This document shows positions 33,621 to 42,306 of a stretch of 64,000 nucleotides of DNA, one piece after another (within the stretch, counting starts at the first letter, position 1; every line of letters begins with the position of its first letter). The notes below the pieces were generated by a model. The model was not told where the DNA came from. It worked only from the letters and a program-made list of their open reading frames with translations, and made no database searches. This DNA comes from Streptomyces cacaoi (GTDB lineage Bacteria > Actinomycetota > Actinomycetes > Streptomycetales > Streptomycetaceae). The DNA lies in contig NZ_BJMM01000027.1 in assembly GCF_006539165.1 (NCBI RefSeq), forward strand, positions 1 to 64,000. Reading direction: 5' to 3'. The translations under genes and the position numbers were made by a program.

Positions 33621-36221
33621 TCAGGGGAGCACCAGTTCGAACCACACCGTCTTGCCGGACGGACCGTGCCGGGTGCCCCAGCGGTGCGAACCGCTCGCCA
33701 CGAGCTGAATTCCCCGGCCGCCCTCCTGCTCCGTGCTGACGGCCCGCTCCCGCGGCGGCTCGTGCAGCGGATCGGAGACCTCGACGGTCAGCACGCTCAC
33801 CCCCGCGCCGGACGGGCGCGGCACATCGCGCACCAGACGCACCCCGATGGGGCCGTGCGCATACCGCAGCGCATTGGTCACCAACTCGCTGACCAGCAGT
33901 TCCGCGGTGTCCTGCACCGCGTGGAGCTGCCAGGAGGCCAGCGTCGCGCGGACCGCCTCGCGGGCCCGGCGCACCGCGTAGCTGCCCGTGTCGAACGACC
34001 AGGAGGCGGCCGTCCCGGGCGGCAGCCCGCCCAGCCGGGCCACCAGCAGCGCGACATCGTCCTCCGTCATCGGCGTCTCGCCCGACGCCGGCTCCTGACC
34101 GGACCGCCGCAGACTGGCGATCATCGCGTTGCAGGTCTCCTGGATACCGCCGCAGGCCGTCCTCCGCGCTTCGCCCGGACACGGGCCCGACAGCAGCGAG
34201 CGCAGCCGCTCGATGCCCTCGCTGATGTCCTCGCCCCGCAGCTCCACCAGGCCGTCGGTGTACAGGACGAGCACGCTGCCCTCGTCGACCTCCAGCTCCA
34301 CGGCCTCGAACCCGCCGGGCCCCGCCGTCTGCGGCCCGACCCCCAGCGGCATCCCGGGCGGCAGGTCGAGCGTCCGCGTCCGGCACACCTCGGGGCCCCC
34401 GTCGTCGGACGGCTCCCGGACGACCAGCAGCGGCGGCACGTGCCCGGCCCGCGCCAGGGTCAGCAGCCCGCGCCGGTCCCCGGCGGCGGTGGGCGCCGGC
34501 TCGTACACCGCGTACAGACAGGTGGCCATGAGCGGGTCGCCGGCCGGGGAGAGATCGTCGCCGAGGTCGCTGACCCGGGCGAGCAGCTCGTCCGGCCGCA
34601 GGTCCAGCCCGGCCAGGGTGCGCACGGCGGTGCGCAGCCGTCCCATCGTGACGGCGGAGTGCAGCCCGTGGCCCATCACGTCGCCGACGACGAACGCGAC
34701 CCGCCCGCCGGGCAGCGCGATCACGTCGAACCAGTCCCCGCCCACCTCGGTACCGCTGGCCCCCGGCACATACCGGGAGGCCACCTGCACCCCGGGCGGC
34801 TCGGGGATGTGCTGGGGCAGCAGACTGCGCTGGAGCATCAGCGCGCCCTCGCGCTCCCGCGCGTACAGCCGCGCGTTGTCCAGCGAGGTGCCCGCCCGGT
34901 CGGCCAGCTCCAGACCGAGCGCGAGATCGTCCCTGTCGTAGGACTCCCGCTCGCCCGACCGGCTGACCAGCAGCAGCCCCAGCACGGTGCCGCGCGCCCG
35001 CAGCGGGACGGCCAGCAGCGAGTGGATGCCGAGGTCGAGCAGCGCGTCCACACGCGGGTCGCCGGTGCGGGCGGCGCCCCGGATGTCCTTGGGGGACGCG
35101 GCCAGCAGGGCTTCGCCGGAGGCGAGCACACGGCCGAGGAACGAGCCGGGCCGGAAGACCGTCTCGGCGCCGATCCGCAGCAGCCTGTCGACGCGCTCCC
35201 CGCTGTAGCGCGCCGCGACGCCCGCCTGGTGGACGGGCGTTCCGGTGGGGATGACGGGGCTGGGCAGATCGCCTCCCCGCACCACCTCACCGCGCAGCTG
35301 CACCACCGCGTAGTCGGCGAACTGCGGCACCAGCGCGGAGGCGAGCGCCTGCGCGACGGCCCGCACGTCCAGCAGATCGCCGAGCGCGACACCGACCTGG
35401 TCGAGCAGCGCCAGCCGCCCCCGCGCGGCCTCGACCTTGTTGAGCGCCTCCAGCCGCTCGGTGATGTCCATGACGGTGCAGCTCACCCCGAGCACCTCGC
35501 CGCACGGATCGGTCAGCCTGCTGTAGGAGACCGAGCGCGCCCCCTTGCCGTCGGGCGCCGAGGTCACCATGTCGACGACCGACCGCCCCGTCTCCAGCAC
35601 CGTCGACTGCACCCGGAGGATCTCGTCGGCCATCCCGGCGGGCAGCACATCGGCCACGGTCCTGCCGAGCATCTGCTCCCCGGCGGACCGGTTGAGCCGG
35701 ACGAGGGCCTCGTTGAACCGCACGAACCGCTTCTCGGTGTCGAACAGCGCGATCCCCAGCGGCGAGGAGGCGAACAGCGCGTCCAGCGCCGCCAGATCGT
35801 GCTCGACGGCCCGCAGCCTGCTGGCCTCGACGATGTTGGCCAGCACGAAGGGGTTCCCGTCGGTGTCCCGGAGCAGCGAGGCCCGCCCCTCGACCTCCAC
35901 GAGGTGGCCCTCCCGGTGCCGGACGTACATCATCCCGCGCCACCCGTGGGTCCGGACGAGCACCTCGCGCCGCTCCTCGGCCCCGCCCTCGATGAACTCC
36001 TCGATGTCCCGCCCGATCACCTCGGCGGCGGACCAGCCGAGGATGTCCTCCGTCTTCGGGCTCCACAGCGTCACCGTGCCGCGGCCGTCCAGCATGACGA
36101 TCCCGACCCGCAGGGTGTCCAGCAGCGAGGACCCCGGGCCGTCCGGAACCCGCGGGCTCCCGGCCGCCGGCTCGGCGGACCGGGCGCCCTCGGGGCCCTC
36201 GGCGGGATCGCTGCTGCTCAC
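33621..36221 (-). CDS. PAS-PAS-GAF-PP2C (SpoIIE)-HATPase signalling phosphatase
   Basis: Large cytoplasmic regulator of 866 aa, paralogous to the gene downstream. The GTG at 36221 has GGGGGAG at good spacing; an upstream ATG at 36320 lacks support. Order: PAS 1 (LLDTLRVGIVMLDGRGTVTL, about residues 30-140), PAS 2 (ALFASSPLGIALFDTEKRFV, about 150-270), GAF (about 290-440), PP2C phosphatase (LMLQRSLLPQHIPEPPGVQV, GGDWFDVIALPGG, VGDVMGHG, about 475-690) and a C-terminal HATPase_c (LLVSELVTNALRYAHGPIGV). The PAS/GAF part should sense a small molecule or redox signal and set phosphatase activity in an anti-anti-sigma cascade. Confidence 0.93.
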   Translation of the reverse strand: MSSSDPAEGPEGARSAEPAAGSPRVPDGPGSSLLDTLRVGIVMLDGRGTVTLWSPKTEDILGWSAAEVIGRDIEEFIEGGAEERREVLVRTHGWRGMMYVRHREGHLVEVEGRASLLRDTDGNPFVLANIVEASRLRAVEHDLAALDALFASSPLGIALFDTEKRFVRFNEALVRLNRSAGEQMLGRTVADVLPAGMADEILRVQSTVLETGRSVVDMVTSAPDGKGARSVSYSRLTDPCGEVLGVSCTVMDITERLEALNKVEAARGRLALLDQVGVALGDLLDVRAVAQALASALVPQFADYAVVQLRGEVVRGGDLPSPVIPTGTPVHQAGVAARYSGERVDRLLRIGAETVFRPGSFLGRVLASGEALLAASPKDIRGAARTGDPRVDALLDLGIHSLLAVPLRARGTVLGLLLVSRSGERESYDRDDLALGLELADRAGTSLDNARLYAREREGALMLQRSLLPQHIPEPPGVQVASRYVPGASGTEVGGDWFDVIALPGGRVAFVVGDVMGHGLHSAVTMGRLRTAVRTLAGLDLRPDELLARVSDLGDDLSPAGDPLMATCLYAVYEPAPTAAGDRRGLLTLARAGHVPPLLVVREPSDDGGPEVCRTRTLDLPPGMPLGVGPQTAGPGGFEAVELEVDEGSVLVLYTDGLVELRGEDISEGIERLRSLLSGPCPGEARRTACGGIQETCNAMIASLRRSGQEPASGETPMTEDDVALLVARLGGLPPGTAASWSFDTGSYAVRRAREAVRATLASWQLHAVQDTAELLVSELVTNALRYAHGPIGVRLVRDVPRPSGAGVSVLTVEVSDPLHEPPRERAVSTEQEGGRGIQLVASGSHRWGTRHGPSGKTVWFELVLP

Positions 36222-36347
36222 GCTGCCACTCCCCCGTGTCGGAGAACGGGTCGGGCTGTCCCACCCCGGACGAACTTCCGATAGCAGGACAATTATCAAC
36301 GTATCCGAGCAGCCCGACACCGCACGTCCGGGAGCGGCCCCGCCCGC

Positions 36348-36608
36348 TCACCGTCCGTGCCCGGACTCACCCCCGTAGGCCGACTCCAGGTGCTCCAGAT
36401 GCTCGACCAGGTAGTCGTCGCCCGGCGCCGCTCCCGCGCCGTCGTCCGCGCCGGTGGCTCCCGCTCCCCGTCCCCCCAGCCGCTCGGCCAGATGCAGGGC
36501 TTCCGCCCGGGTGGCATAGCTGCCGACGCGGTAGCGGTTCCCGTTCGCGTCCTGGCGAACGACCTGCCACGGCAGCACCGCGTTGCTGTCGCCGCTCACA
36601 TGTCGCAT
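36348..36608 (-). CDS. SPOR-like small protein
   Basis: Protein of 86 aa with LPWQVVRQDANGNRYRVGSY followed by ATRAEALHLAERL, the pattern of the short streptomycete proteins annotated as SPOR-domain containing. The C-terminal half is a Gly/Ala-rich linker and an acidic tail (DDYLVEHLEHLESAYGGE). The ATG at 36608 was chosen; a GTG three codons later is possible, and neither has a strong ribosome site. Role unknown; no membrane segment. Confidence 0.8.
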   Translation of the reverse strand: MRHVSGDSNAVLPWQVVRQDANGNRYRVGSYATRAEALHLAERLGGRGAGATGADDGAGAAPGDDYLVEHLEHLESAYGGESGHGR

Positions 36609-36837
36609 ATGCCGGAGCCTACGCCCGACGTTCACGCACCGCATTCGGCTTTGCACAACGGGCCAGTTTTTTCGCCCACACGTTCCCCCGCCACACCCCG
36701 CAGCGCTCACCTTCCGTGACGGCTTTCCGCGACACGACCCGCGCAGCCCGCCCTCACAGCTGGGGCCCCGTGGCCGTCCCTCACGGGTGACGGCCACGGG
36801 GCCCCTGAGCACCGCACCGGCGGACCGGCGCGCGGAT

Positions 36838-37590
36838 TCAGCGCACCGGCAGGTGATAGGCGATCCGGAAGCGGTCGGCGGGGACGACGACGTCCGCCGT
36901 CTCCACCGCCCGCTTCCCCGCGAAGAACGTCCGCGCGACGACGAGCACCGCGTGCCCCGGCACCCCGCCCAGCGCCGCGGTCTCCTCCGCCCGGCCGGGA
37001 CGCGTACCGACCTCCTCGGTGACGTTGTCCACCACCAGATCGATCGCCGCCATCCGCTCGACGACGCCGCGGCCCGCCAGCGGCCCCTCCTCCGGGAGCA
37101 TCACCGGCGTACGGCCCGTCACCGACAGCGGCTCCCAGGAGGTGGACAGCATCGCCGCGTCCCCGTCCACCCGGAACACGTACCGGGTGCGCATCACCCG
37201 CTCGCCCGGAGCGAGATCCAGCCGGTCCGCGATTGCGGGCGCCGCGTCCTCCTGCTCGCTGTGCGACTCCCAGGTGCCGCGCACCCGTTCGTCGGACTGC
37301 TCCTGCCGGAAGGGCGTGCACTCGCTCATCGTGCGATAGCCGGTGCGGGCGATACGGCGGGGCGCCGGCACCTCCCGCACATACGTCCCCGAGCCGGACC
37401 GGCCCTCCACCAGGCCCTCCGCCATGAGCACCTTGCGCGCCTCCAGCGCGACGGTGTCCGAGACGCCGTACTCCTCGCGGATACGGGCCTGCGAGGGAAG
37501 CCGCGCGTGCGGCGGGAGCGAACCGTCGGCGATCTTCTTCCGGAGATCCGAGGCGACGCGCAGATAGGCGGGCTGCTCACCGAATGGCAC
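36838..37590 (-). CDS. GntR-family regulator with UTRA domain
   Basis: Regulator of 250 aa. The GTG at 37590 follows GGGGAGGGC, and a longer frame to 37701 lacks support. N-terminal winged helix: YLRVASDLRKKIADGSLPPH, LPSQARIREEYGVSDTVALE and EGLVEGRSGSGTYVRE. The rest is a UTRA effector domain (HutC/KorSA-like) ending VVVPADRFRIAYHLPVR. Repeated TTGT/ACAA motifs directly upstream suggest autoregulation. Confidence 0.92.
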   Translation of the reverse strand: MPFGEQPAYLRVASDLRKKIADGSLPPHARLPSQARIREEYGVSDTVALEARKVLMAEGLVEGRSGSGTYVREVPAPRRIARTGYRTMSECTPFRQEQSDERVRGTWESHSEQEDAAPAIADRLDLAPGERVMRTRYVFRVDGDAAMLSTSWEPLSVTGRTPVMLPEEGPLAGRGVVERMAAIDLVVDNVTEEVGTRPGRAEETAALGGVPGHAVLVVARTFFAGKRAVETADVVVPADRFRIAYHLPVR

Positions 37591-38030
37591 GTTGTGCCCT
37601 CCCCGTTCGGCACTCGGTCCCGGCGTCCGGCACTGCGGACCCCGGCACCCGGGTTGACAGACAGCAACAGCTTGACAACACAGCGTTGTTGACCGCAACA
37701 AACGGCCAACGTTTCACCCGATGTGATGAGTTGCTGCTCAGAAGCGCACCGAAGTGAACGCTTTCTCGTCAGCCTCCGCTGAAGAAACGGTCCGTCGCCG
37801 GAAGGACAGGTTCCGACTGGGCGAACTCCCGCGAAAAAAGCCGGAGTTCGACGCAATCCGGCGCACGGGCCGACCGCCCCCGCCCGCCACTCGATGCGCA
37901 CACACCGCCGGGCCCGGACCCCCGGCCCACCGGAACCCCGGACCGGCTCCCGGACCCGGCCGAACCCCGCTCCCCGCCTGGCCCTCGATCCCGGCCGAGC
38001 CCCGGGGCCGAGCCCGCCCCGCCCCCGGAC
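37591..38030. other. Intergenic region upstream of the GntR gene
   Basis: About 440 bases. The part 37650-37730 is rich in TTGT/ACAA motifs and carries the dyad listed separately. The rest, 37740-38030, is Pro/Arg-codon-like GC-rich DNA with no credible gene or strong hairpin. Confidence 0.45.
37675..37689. promoter_or_regulatory. Dyad and repeated TTGT/ACAA motifs upstream of GntR gene
   Basis: Inverted repeat ACAAC-5 nt-GTTGT, flanked by direct repeats TTGACA at 37654 and 37673 and by further CAACA motifs up to 37700. Candidate autoregulatory operator, 85-100 bases upstream of the GTG. Confidence 0.45.
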
Positions 38031-38747
38031 TCACTCCTCGACGGCCTCCCGCCGGGCCCCGCCCGGACGCTCCGCCTCTCCCGCGCCGCCCGCGCCGCCC
38101 GCCTCCATGGCGAACAGGACCATCGTGGCGCTGACCCGCACCGCGCCCGGCGTACCCGCGGGCAGGGCGCTCTCGTGCAGCTCCTCGCCCAACTCGTCCG
38201 CGCGCCGCCGGATCCGCTCCCACACCTCCGGCTCCAGCCAGACCTCGGCGTCCGTCATCTCCCCGGGCACCGCCGTGTCCCGCTGGGCCGTGCGCCGCCG
38301 CAGCTCCGTGGCGAGCGCGCCCGCCAGCGCGAGATAGGCGTCCACGCCCTCCGCCGGGCCCCGGCCGACCTTCGGACCGGTGCGCGGATCGTGCCGGTAC
38401 CGCTTGGCCGTGCCGCCGCGCACCGACTCCTCGCCCACCGCGTCGACGAGCCCCGCGGCGTGCAGCCGGCGCAGGTGGTAGCTCACATTCGCCTGCGACT
38501 GGCCCAGCACCCGCGCCGCCTCCGCCGCGCTGTGGGCCCGGCCCGTCAGCAGGGACAGCAGCCGCAGCCGCAGCGGATGCGCCAGGACACGCAGACCGAC
38601 GACGGTGTCCGCAGCCGCCCCGCCGGGGCCGCGCCCCGCCTCTTCCCCCGCGTCGCGTCCCGCCGGGGACGCACCGCCGCCGGCGTCCGCCGTCGGCTCC
38701 GCCGGCTCGCGGGCCGCCGCACGCTCGGGGTTCTCGGGTTCGGACAC
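38031..38747 (-). CDS. ArsR-type winged-helix regulator
   Basis: Regulator of 238 aa. Between a disordered Ala/Gly/Glu-rich N-terminus (about 45 residues) and a Gly/Ala/Glu-rich tail lies an HTH_20/ArsR domain: LRVLAHPLRLRLLSLLTGRA, AAEAARVLGQSQANVSYHL and RRLHAAGLVDAVGEE. The later region (VWLEPEVWERIRRRADELG) is typical of streptomycete ArsR proteins linked to exporters. GTG start at 38747 without a clear ribosome site. It lies 34 bases after the MFS gene on the same strand, so it is probably co-transcribed with and regulates the exporter. Confidence 0.9.
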   Translation of the reverse strand: MSEPENPERAAAREPAEPTADAGGGASPAGRDAGEEAGRGPGGAAADTVVGLRVLAHPLRLRLLSLLTGRAHSAAEAARVLGQSQANVSYHLRRLHAAGLVDAVGEESVRGGTAKRYRHDPRTGPKVGRGPAEGVDAYLALAGALATELRRRTAQRDTAVPGEMTDAEVWLEPEVWERIRRRADELGEELHESALPAGTPGAVRVSATMVLFAMEAGGAGGAGEAERPGGARREAVEE

Positions 38748-38781
38748 GCGGCCCAGTGTGCCTCAGCCGTGACAGAGCGCC

Positions 38782-40146
38782 TCAGCCGCCGGGCAGCACC
38801 GCACCACCGCCCGGCCCGCCCTCGGTGCCCGCCGCACCCGGAGACTCACGGCCCGCGCCCGGGTCCGGATCCCCCTTCGCACCCGGGGCCGCACCCGAGC
38901 CCGTGCTGCCGGTGCCCGTCGTCAGCCCGCGCACCTCGCGGCTGCTCAACGCCGCCGCCGTGGCCACCACGACGAGCAGCACCCCGCCGAGCAGCGCCGC
39001 GCGCGTCCCGAACCGCTCGGCGAGCGGGCCCGCCGCCATCTCACCGACCGGCAGCGCCAGCGTCGAGCCCAGTGCGTCGTAGGAGTAGACGCGCGCCAGC
39101 CGCGCCGGCGGGACGTTCTCCTGGAGCGAGACGTCCCAGGCGACGCCGAACTGCTCGATGGCGATCCCGTTGATGAACATCGCCGCCGACAGCAGCCACA
39201 CCTCCGCCGGTTGAGCCAGCGCGAGCAGCGGCAGCGCGTCCAGCGCGACGACGGCCACACCGATCCGCAGGGCGTGACGTGCCCGCGACCGCGCCACCAG
39301 CAGCCCGCCGGCCAGGGCACCCGCCATCTGCGCGGCCAGTACGAGGCCCCAGGCCGTCCGCCCGAACGTGGCATCGGCGACGGTCGGCCCCAGCACCTGG
39401 ACGCCGCCCGCCGCCACCGCGTTCACCACGAAGAACTGCGCCACGACGACCCACACCCAGGTACGCGAGGCGAACTCCCGCCATCCCTCGCGCAGTTCGT
39501 GCCACGGCCGGGCACGCCCCACCGGAACCGGAACCGGAACCGGAACCGCACCACTGGAAGCCGCCCCACGACCGGAGCGCAACGCACGCCCGGCGAGCCG
39601 GTAGCCGACGGCAGCGGCGAGAAAGGCCGCGGCGTCCAGCACCATGCCCCAGCCGGGGCCGACGACCGCGGCGAGCAGACCGCCCAGCGAGGTACCGGCG
39701 ATCATCCCGGCGTTCATCCCCATCCGGGACAGCGCGTTGGCCCGCCGCAGCGCACCGGCGGACACCGTCAACGGGATCAGCGCGGACGAGGCAGGGACGG
39801 AGACCGCCGAAGCGGCGCCCTGCACCGCACCGAGCAGCATCAACACCGCGAGCGGCGACCGCCCCGCCAGCACGGCGGCCCCCACCGCGCCCTGCACCAG
39901 CGCCGCCAGCAGCGCCGCGCCCTGGAGCACCAACGCCCGGGGCAGCCGGTCCGCCAGCACACCGCCGAACAGCAGCAGTACGACGTTGCAGACCGAGCGG
40001 ACCCCGACGACCAGCCCCACCTCCACGGCCGAGCCCCCCGCGTCGAGCACGGCGAACGCGAGCACCACCGGAGCCATGGAGTTCCCGAACCAGCTCAGCG
40101 AGCGGGCCAGGACCAGCCGACGAAAGGCCGGAGTCAACACCGTCAC
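38782..40146 (-). CDS. MFS transporter (EntS/MFS_3-like exporter)
   Basis: Integral membrane protein of 454 aa with about twelve helices in two halves, joined by a loop containing a PVPVPVPVGRARP repeat. The N-terminus (RRLVLARSLSWFGNSMAPVV) and the segment GVRSVCNVVLLLFGGVLADRL resemble the MFS_3 group of drug and siderophore exporters. The C-terminal 50 residues are disordered Gly/Pro/Glu-rich. Starts with GTG at 40146, six bases after a -10 hexamer, so the message is probably leaderless. First gene of a two-gene unit with the ArsR regulator. Confidence 0.92.
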   Translation of the reverse strand: MTVLTPAFRRLVLARSLSWFGNSMAPVVLAFAVLDAGGSAVEVGLVVGVRSVCNVVLLLFGGVLADRLPRALVLQGAALLAALVQGAVGAAVLAGRSPLAVLMLLGAVQGAASAVSVPASSALIPLTVSAGALRRANALSRMGMNAGMIAGTSLGGLLAAVVGPGWGMVLDAAAFLAAAVGYRLAGRALRSGRGAASSGAVPVPVPVPVGRARPWHELREGWREFASRTWVWVVVAQFFVVNAVAAGGVQVLGPTVADATFGRTAWGLVLAAQMAGALAGGLLVARSRARHALRIGVAVVALDALPLLALAQPAEVWLLSAAMFINGIAIEQFGVAWDVSLQENVPPARLARVYSYDALGSTLALPVGEMAAGPLAERFGTRAALLGGVLLVVVATAAALSSREVRGLTTGTGSTGSGAAPGAKGDPDPGAGRESPGAAGTEGGPGGGAVLPGG

Positions 40147-40152
40147 ACCCCG

Positions 40153-40181
40153 AGTCTGCGGCGCCGGCCCATGACCGTCAA
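40153..40181 (-). promoter_or_regulatory. Leaderless promoter of the MFS gene
   Basis: On the minus strand: -35 TTGACG (40176-40181), 17-base spacer, -10 CAGACT (40153-40158), then 6 bases to the GTG at 40146. Near-consensus vegetative promoter whose transcript should start at or next to the start codon. Confidence 0.65.
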
Positions 40182-40238
40182 ACAGTTATTTGGTGGTGGG
40201 GTGGATGGGGGCGTGAGCCGGTCCGGGCGGGCGCGGGC

Positions 40239-40323
40239 ACGCGGAAGCGTGCGGGACGCGGAAGCGTGCGGGACGCGGAAGCGTGCGGGACGCGGAAGCG
40301 TGCGGGACGCGGAAGCGTGCGGC
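40239..40323. repeat. 17-bp tandem repeat, five copies
   Basis: Five head-to-tail copies of ACGCGGAAGCGTGCGGG, identical except for the last base of the fifth. Each unit contains a small palindrome (CGCGGAAGCG). The 17-bp period is not a multiple of three, against a coding role. Confidence 0.95.
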
Positions 40324-40368
40324 GCGCAAGTACGAGGCATACGGGCGCGGGTACGTCGGTGCGCAGGC

Positions 40369-40433
40369 ACGTCCGGTGCGCGGGACGTCCGATGCGCGGG
40401 ACGTCCGATGCGCGGGCACGTCCGGTGCGCAGA
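40369..40433. repeat. 16-bp tandem repeat, four copies
   Basis: ACGTCCGRTGCGCGGG units at 40369, 40385 and 40401, then after one extra base a fourth, degenerate at its end (40418-40433). Distinct sequence from the 17-bp array 45 bases earlier. Confidence 0.9.
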
Positions 40434-40661
40434 CGCGAAAACGCGTGCGTCGCGGGAAGAACGGCGGAAACGTCTGTGTCCCGGGAACGTCGCCGGAACG
40501 AGGGCAAGTCGGTGCGGGGGGGGGTGGGCACCCGTTCGACACGGTGGCCCTGCGCGGTGCCGCACCGACACCTACGCTCGGTACGCACCGTCGCCGAGCA
40601 CTGCACTCCCCCACCGCGCGCCCGGTGCGCACGGCACGGGCGCCCCGTCCGGAGGCACACC

Positions 40662-41981
40662 ATGGACAACAGCGTCACCACGGTCCTGCGCGGGCTGGAG
40701 AGCATCCGCTCCGACGTCGAGGAGTTCTACAAGGACCTCCACGCCCACCCGGAGCTGGGCCTCCAGGAGCACCGGACGGCGGGGAAGGCCGCCGCGGCGC
40801 TGCGGGACCTCGGCTACGAGGTGACCGAGGGCATCGGCGGCACCGGCGTCGTCGGCGTACTGACCCGGGACGGCCGGAAGGGCCAGGACGGCACGGAGAA
40901 CCGGGACGGCCGGGAGGAGGGTCGCGCGGGCCCCACCGTGCTGCTCCGTGCCGACATGGACGCCCTGCCCGTGCGGGAGCGGACCGGACTGCCGTACGCC
41001 TCGACGGCCACCACCACCGACCGCGAGGGCCACGAGCAGCCGGTGATGCACGCCTGCGGCCACGACATCCATGTGGCCTGCATGACCGGCTTCGCCCGCC
41101 TGATGGCCCAGGCCCCCGAGGGCGCCTGGCACGGCACCCTCGTCGTCCTCCTCCAGCCGTCGGAGGAGGACGGCGCCGGGGCCCGAGCCATGATCGACGA
41201 CGGGCTGACCGACCGGGTGCCCCGGCCGGACGTGGTGCTGGCGCAACACGTGCTGCCCTATCCGGCCGGCCAGGTGGGCACCCGGGCGGGCGCCTTCCTC
41301 TCGGCCGCCGACAGCCTCCGCATCACCCTGCACGGGCGCGGCGGGCACGGCTCGGCCCCGCAATCGACGGTCGACCCGGTGGTGCTCGCCGCGATGTGCG
41401 TGGTGCGGCTGCAAACGGTGGTCTCCCGGGAGGTGGGGGCGACCTCGCCCGCGGTCGTCACCGTCGGCCGGATCCGGGCGGGTTCGGGCCCGAACGTCAT
41501 CCCGGACCAGGCCGAACTGGAGCTGAACGTCCGCACCTACGATCCGGCCGTGCGCCGCCGTGTGCTGGACGCCGTCGAGCGCATCGTCCGAGCCGAGTGC
41601 CAAGCCTCCGACGCGCCGCAGGAGCCGGAGTTCGAGCAGCTGACCCGGTTCCCGCCGACCGTCAACGACGACGAGGTCACGGCCACCGTCGCCCGCGCCT
41701 TCACCGACTGCTTCGGCGACGACGCCCGCACCTTCGGCCTCCAGACGGCCAGCGAGGACCTCAGCGAGATCCCCGCTGCCTTCGGCGTCCCCTTCACCTA
41801 CTGGGGCTTCGGCGGTACCGACCCCGACCGCTACGCGACCGCCGAACAGAACGGCACCCTCGACCGCGACATCCCCACCAACCACAGCCCCACCTTCGCC
41901 CCACTCCCCCAACCCACCCTGGACACCGGCATCAAGGCCCTCACCGCAGCGACCCTGGCCTGGCTGGGCGACGGGGGCTGA
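40662..41981 (+). CDS. M20-family amidohydrolase (M20D peptidase-like)
   Basis: Metal-dependent amidohydrolase of 439 aa, of the group that hydrolyses N-acyl amino acids or hippurate. Strong GGAGG before the ATG. Metal and catalytic features: LLRADMDALPVRERTG, HACGHDIHVACMTGF (His130, Cys132, His134) and LLQPSEEDGAGARAMI. The dimerisation domain begins ITLHGRGGHGSAPQSTVDPV. Between about residues 68 and 88 there is a charged insertion (GRKGQDGTENRDGREEGRAG). The last 40 codons use A-containing codons more than the rest of the gene. A large hairpin follows. Confidence 0.93.
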   Translation: MDNSVTTVLRGLESIRSDVEEFYKDLHAHPELGLQEHRTAGKAAAALRDLGYEVTEGIGGTGVVGVLTRDGRKGQDGTENRDGREEGRAGPTVLLRADMDALPVRERTGLPYASTATTTDREGHEQPVMHACGHDIHVACMTGFARLMAQAPEGAWHGTLVVLLQPSEEDGAGARAMIDDGLTDRVPRPDVVLAQHVLPYPAGQVGTRAGAFLSAADSLRITLHGRGGHGSAPQSTVDPVVLAAMCVVRLQTVVSREVGATSPAVVTVGRIRAGSGPNVIPDQAELELNVRTYDPAVRRRVLDAVERIVRAECQASDAPQEPEFEQLTRFPPTVNDDEVTATVARAFTDCFGDDARTFGLQTASEDLSEIPAAFGVPFTYWGFGGTDPDRYATAEQNGTLDRDIPTNHSPTFAPLPQPTLDTGIKALTAATLAWLGDGG

Positions 41982-42306
41982 ACCGGGGGGAAAGCGGCGC
42001 CGGAGGCCTGAGCGGCGCACGCGCCGTCGGCCACTTCCGGCCACCGCGCCCACCCGAGCGCCCCCGGCCCGACGGTGGTCCGGTGACGCCGCGTACGGGC
42101 GCCACCCGGCGGACCTGCCCCTGTTCCGACGGGTGGCGCCCGTACGCCTACGGTGTGTGCCCGCTTTCTGCCCGACCGCCCCACGACCTGCGCGAACAGG
42201 GCCGTGCCGAAGCGACCGAATCGCACCGCCGCCGGCTCCCGCCACCTCTGGGAGCGTGGTGTCACGCGAGTGCCGGACGCGGGCCCCAGGGCGAGGGAGG
42301 ACCGGG
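41982..42306. other. Intergenic region before the RHS gene
   Basis: About 325 bases dominated by the long inverted repeat listed separately. After it, a candidate ribosome site GCGAGGGAGGA lies just before the RHS start. No clear promoter hexamers were identified. Confidence 0.45.
42091..42147 (+). terminator. 18-bp perfect inverted repeat after the M20 gene
   Basis: GCGTACGGGCGCCACCCG and its exact complement, separated by 21 bases, 110 bases beyond the M20 stop. Likely a terminator; the long loop and perfect arms also allow a protein-binding or recombination role. Confidence 0.6.

Larger units (their letters stand above)
40147..40661. other. Repeat-rich region between MFS and M20 genes
   Basis: About 515 bases containing the MFS promoter and two distinct tandem-repeat arrays (listed), then a run of ten G residues near 40517. 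Long ORFs across it on both strands arise from the repeats and are not credible genes. Confidence 0.6.

Noticed and set aside
37754..38134. Rightward frame of 126 codons divergent from the GntR gene
   Set aside because: Starts with a plausible GTG but soon becomes Pro/Arg/Gly low complexity, has no ribosome site and overlaps the ArsR gene.
40239..40433. Possible CRISPR array
   Set aside because: Units are directly adjacent without unique spacers, and no cas genes are present.
40143..40705. Several frames on both strands through the tandem repeats
   Set aside because: Their repeated Arg/Ala/Pro peptides come from 16- and 17-bp units read in changing frames.
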